A DNA stretch of 64,000 bases from Bacteroides faecis MAJ27. Its GTDB lineage: Bacteria; Bacteroidota; Bacteroidia; Bacteroidales; Bacteroidaceae. The notes under the pieces are model-generated. The model searched no databases and was not told where the DNA came from. It saw only the letters and a program-made list of their open reading frames with translations. A program made the position numbers and the translations under genes. Within the stretch, counting starts at the first letter, position 1; the number at the start of each line of letters is the position of its first letter. This document shows, one piece after another, positions 63,583 to 64,000 of the stretch. The stretch covers positions 186,001 to 250,000 of the forward strand of contig NZ_FNNN01000004.1 in NCBI RefSeq assembly GCF_900106755.1, in the 5' to 3' direction.

Positions 63583-64000
63583 TTAGTTATTTACGGAAGG
63601 CAACGGAGAATAATCTTTGCTGTAACGCAACATTTGCTCTACGTAGTCTTCGTCATAAGACACGGTAACATCAGTGATATTTCCATCCTTGTCAGTCACC
63701 AGTTCATATACCGGATTTATAAACCCTTTATAAGGAGCCAGATTCAGCTTTTTATAACGCTCCAACACTTCGGCATGCAAAGTCGGATCAACTTTCACCG
63801 CATAATTTTCGACCAATGTACGGGCTCCTTCAAAATCACCTGTTGACTTGATTCGCTGAATTTCAGCCAGCAGTTCACCGAACAGTTCACGTACTTTCTC
63901 GTAATCATTGACTACTACATAAGTTTTTCCGTCCTTCTTCACCATTTCGACCACTTTGTCGGGAGCACCTTTTTCAAATACCCAACGGGCAATCAGCTGG
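63583..64000 (-). CDS. Dipeptidyl-peptidase III (M49), C-terminal part (5' end outside window)
   Basis: The frame is open to the right edge, so the start is outside; the GTG at 63954 is internal. The visible C-terminal 138 residues (...QLIARWVFEKGAPDKVVEMVKKDGKTYVVVNDYEKVRELFGELL... KVDPTLHAEVLERYKKLNLAPYKGFINPVYELV) match the end of bacterial DPP III. The zinc-binding HEXXGH motif would lie outside the window. Bacteroides DPP III removes dipeptides from the N-terminus of peptides. An AlkD-like gene follows. Confidence 0.8.
   Translation of the reverse strand, partial: QLIARWVFEKGAPDKVVEMVKKDGKTYVVVNDYEKVRELFGELLAEIQRIKSTGDFEGARTLVENYAVKVDPTLHAEVLERYKKLNLAPYKGFINPVYELVTDKDGNITDVTVSYDEDYVEQMLRYSKDYSPLPSVNN

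Overview
The window is chromosomal DNA of a Bacteroides species, most likely Bacteroides thetaiotaomicron or a close relative. Four things point there. The predicted promoters have the Bacteroides form (TTTG around -33 and TAnnTTTG around -7). Shine-Dalgarno sites are weak or absent. The families are typical of the group (DUF4270, a LytTR two-component pair, DUF5724/DUF4132, GH29, DPP III, a collagen-like surface lipoprotein beside OmpA). The gene order around groEL, purA and DPP III also agrees with what I remember of that species. The species call is from memory and was not checked by a search. I saw no rRNA, tRNA, CRISPR array, insertion sequence or prophage.

Layout. 1-3.7 kb: the end of a DUF4270 gene, an outer-membrane barrel protein and a secreted C1 cysteine peptidase. 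3.8-6.8 kb, minus strand: a LytTR response regulator, its histidine kinase, a possible 34-residue Gly-rich peptide and an AraC regulator. 7-11.2 kb: a DUF4925 lipoprotein and a TonB-dependent receptor. 11.8-16.2 kb: a TorF-like porin, then etfB-etfA-acyl-CoA dehydrogenase. 16.4-22.6 kb: two small unknown proteins, a 1676-residue DUF5724/DUF4132 protein and a GAF protein. 22.7-28.2 kb, minus strand: CbpM/CbpA, a phosphoethanolamine-transferase-like protein with an Omp85-like barrel, and threonine aldolase. 28.2-34.5 kb: an ECF sigma factor with a small membrane protein, DUF6249, a winged-helix protein, a PoxB-like enzyme and a DUF2157-DUF4401-GDYXXLXY operon.

34.5-40.3 kb is the most striking part. 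It holds an OmpA-family protein, a large collagen-like surface lipoprotein, a 263-bp segment between perfect 19-bp inverted repeats, and a tyrosine recombinase. The segment carries a promoter that faces away from the lipoprotein in this sequence, so the module looks like a phase switch caught in the OFF orientation.

40.4-46.7 kb: groEL/groES, two L,D-transpeptidase-like proteins, a NUDIX hydrolase, an AT-rich lipoprotein and a 53-residue membrane protein. 46.9-52.2 kb: an [FeFe] hydrogenase followed by its three maturases HydE, HydG and HydF, a self-contained H2 module. 52.3-64 kb: an S9 peptidase, a secreted alpha/beta hydrolase, DNA-3-methyladenine glycosylase I, HisRS, a YugP-type metallopeptidase, an alpha-L-fucosidase, a Fur-family regulator coupled to purA, an AlkD-like protein and the end of a DPP III gene.

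Several gaps between genes hold elaborate inverted repeats. Two loci carry a 77-78 bp element with identical 14-bp terminal inverted repeats next to stop codons. Three others carry arrays of short units in alternating orientation. Another hairpin with 26-bp arms lies between hydG and hydF.
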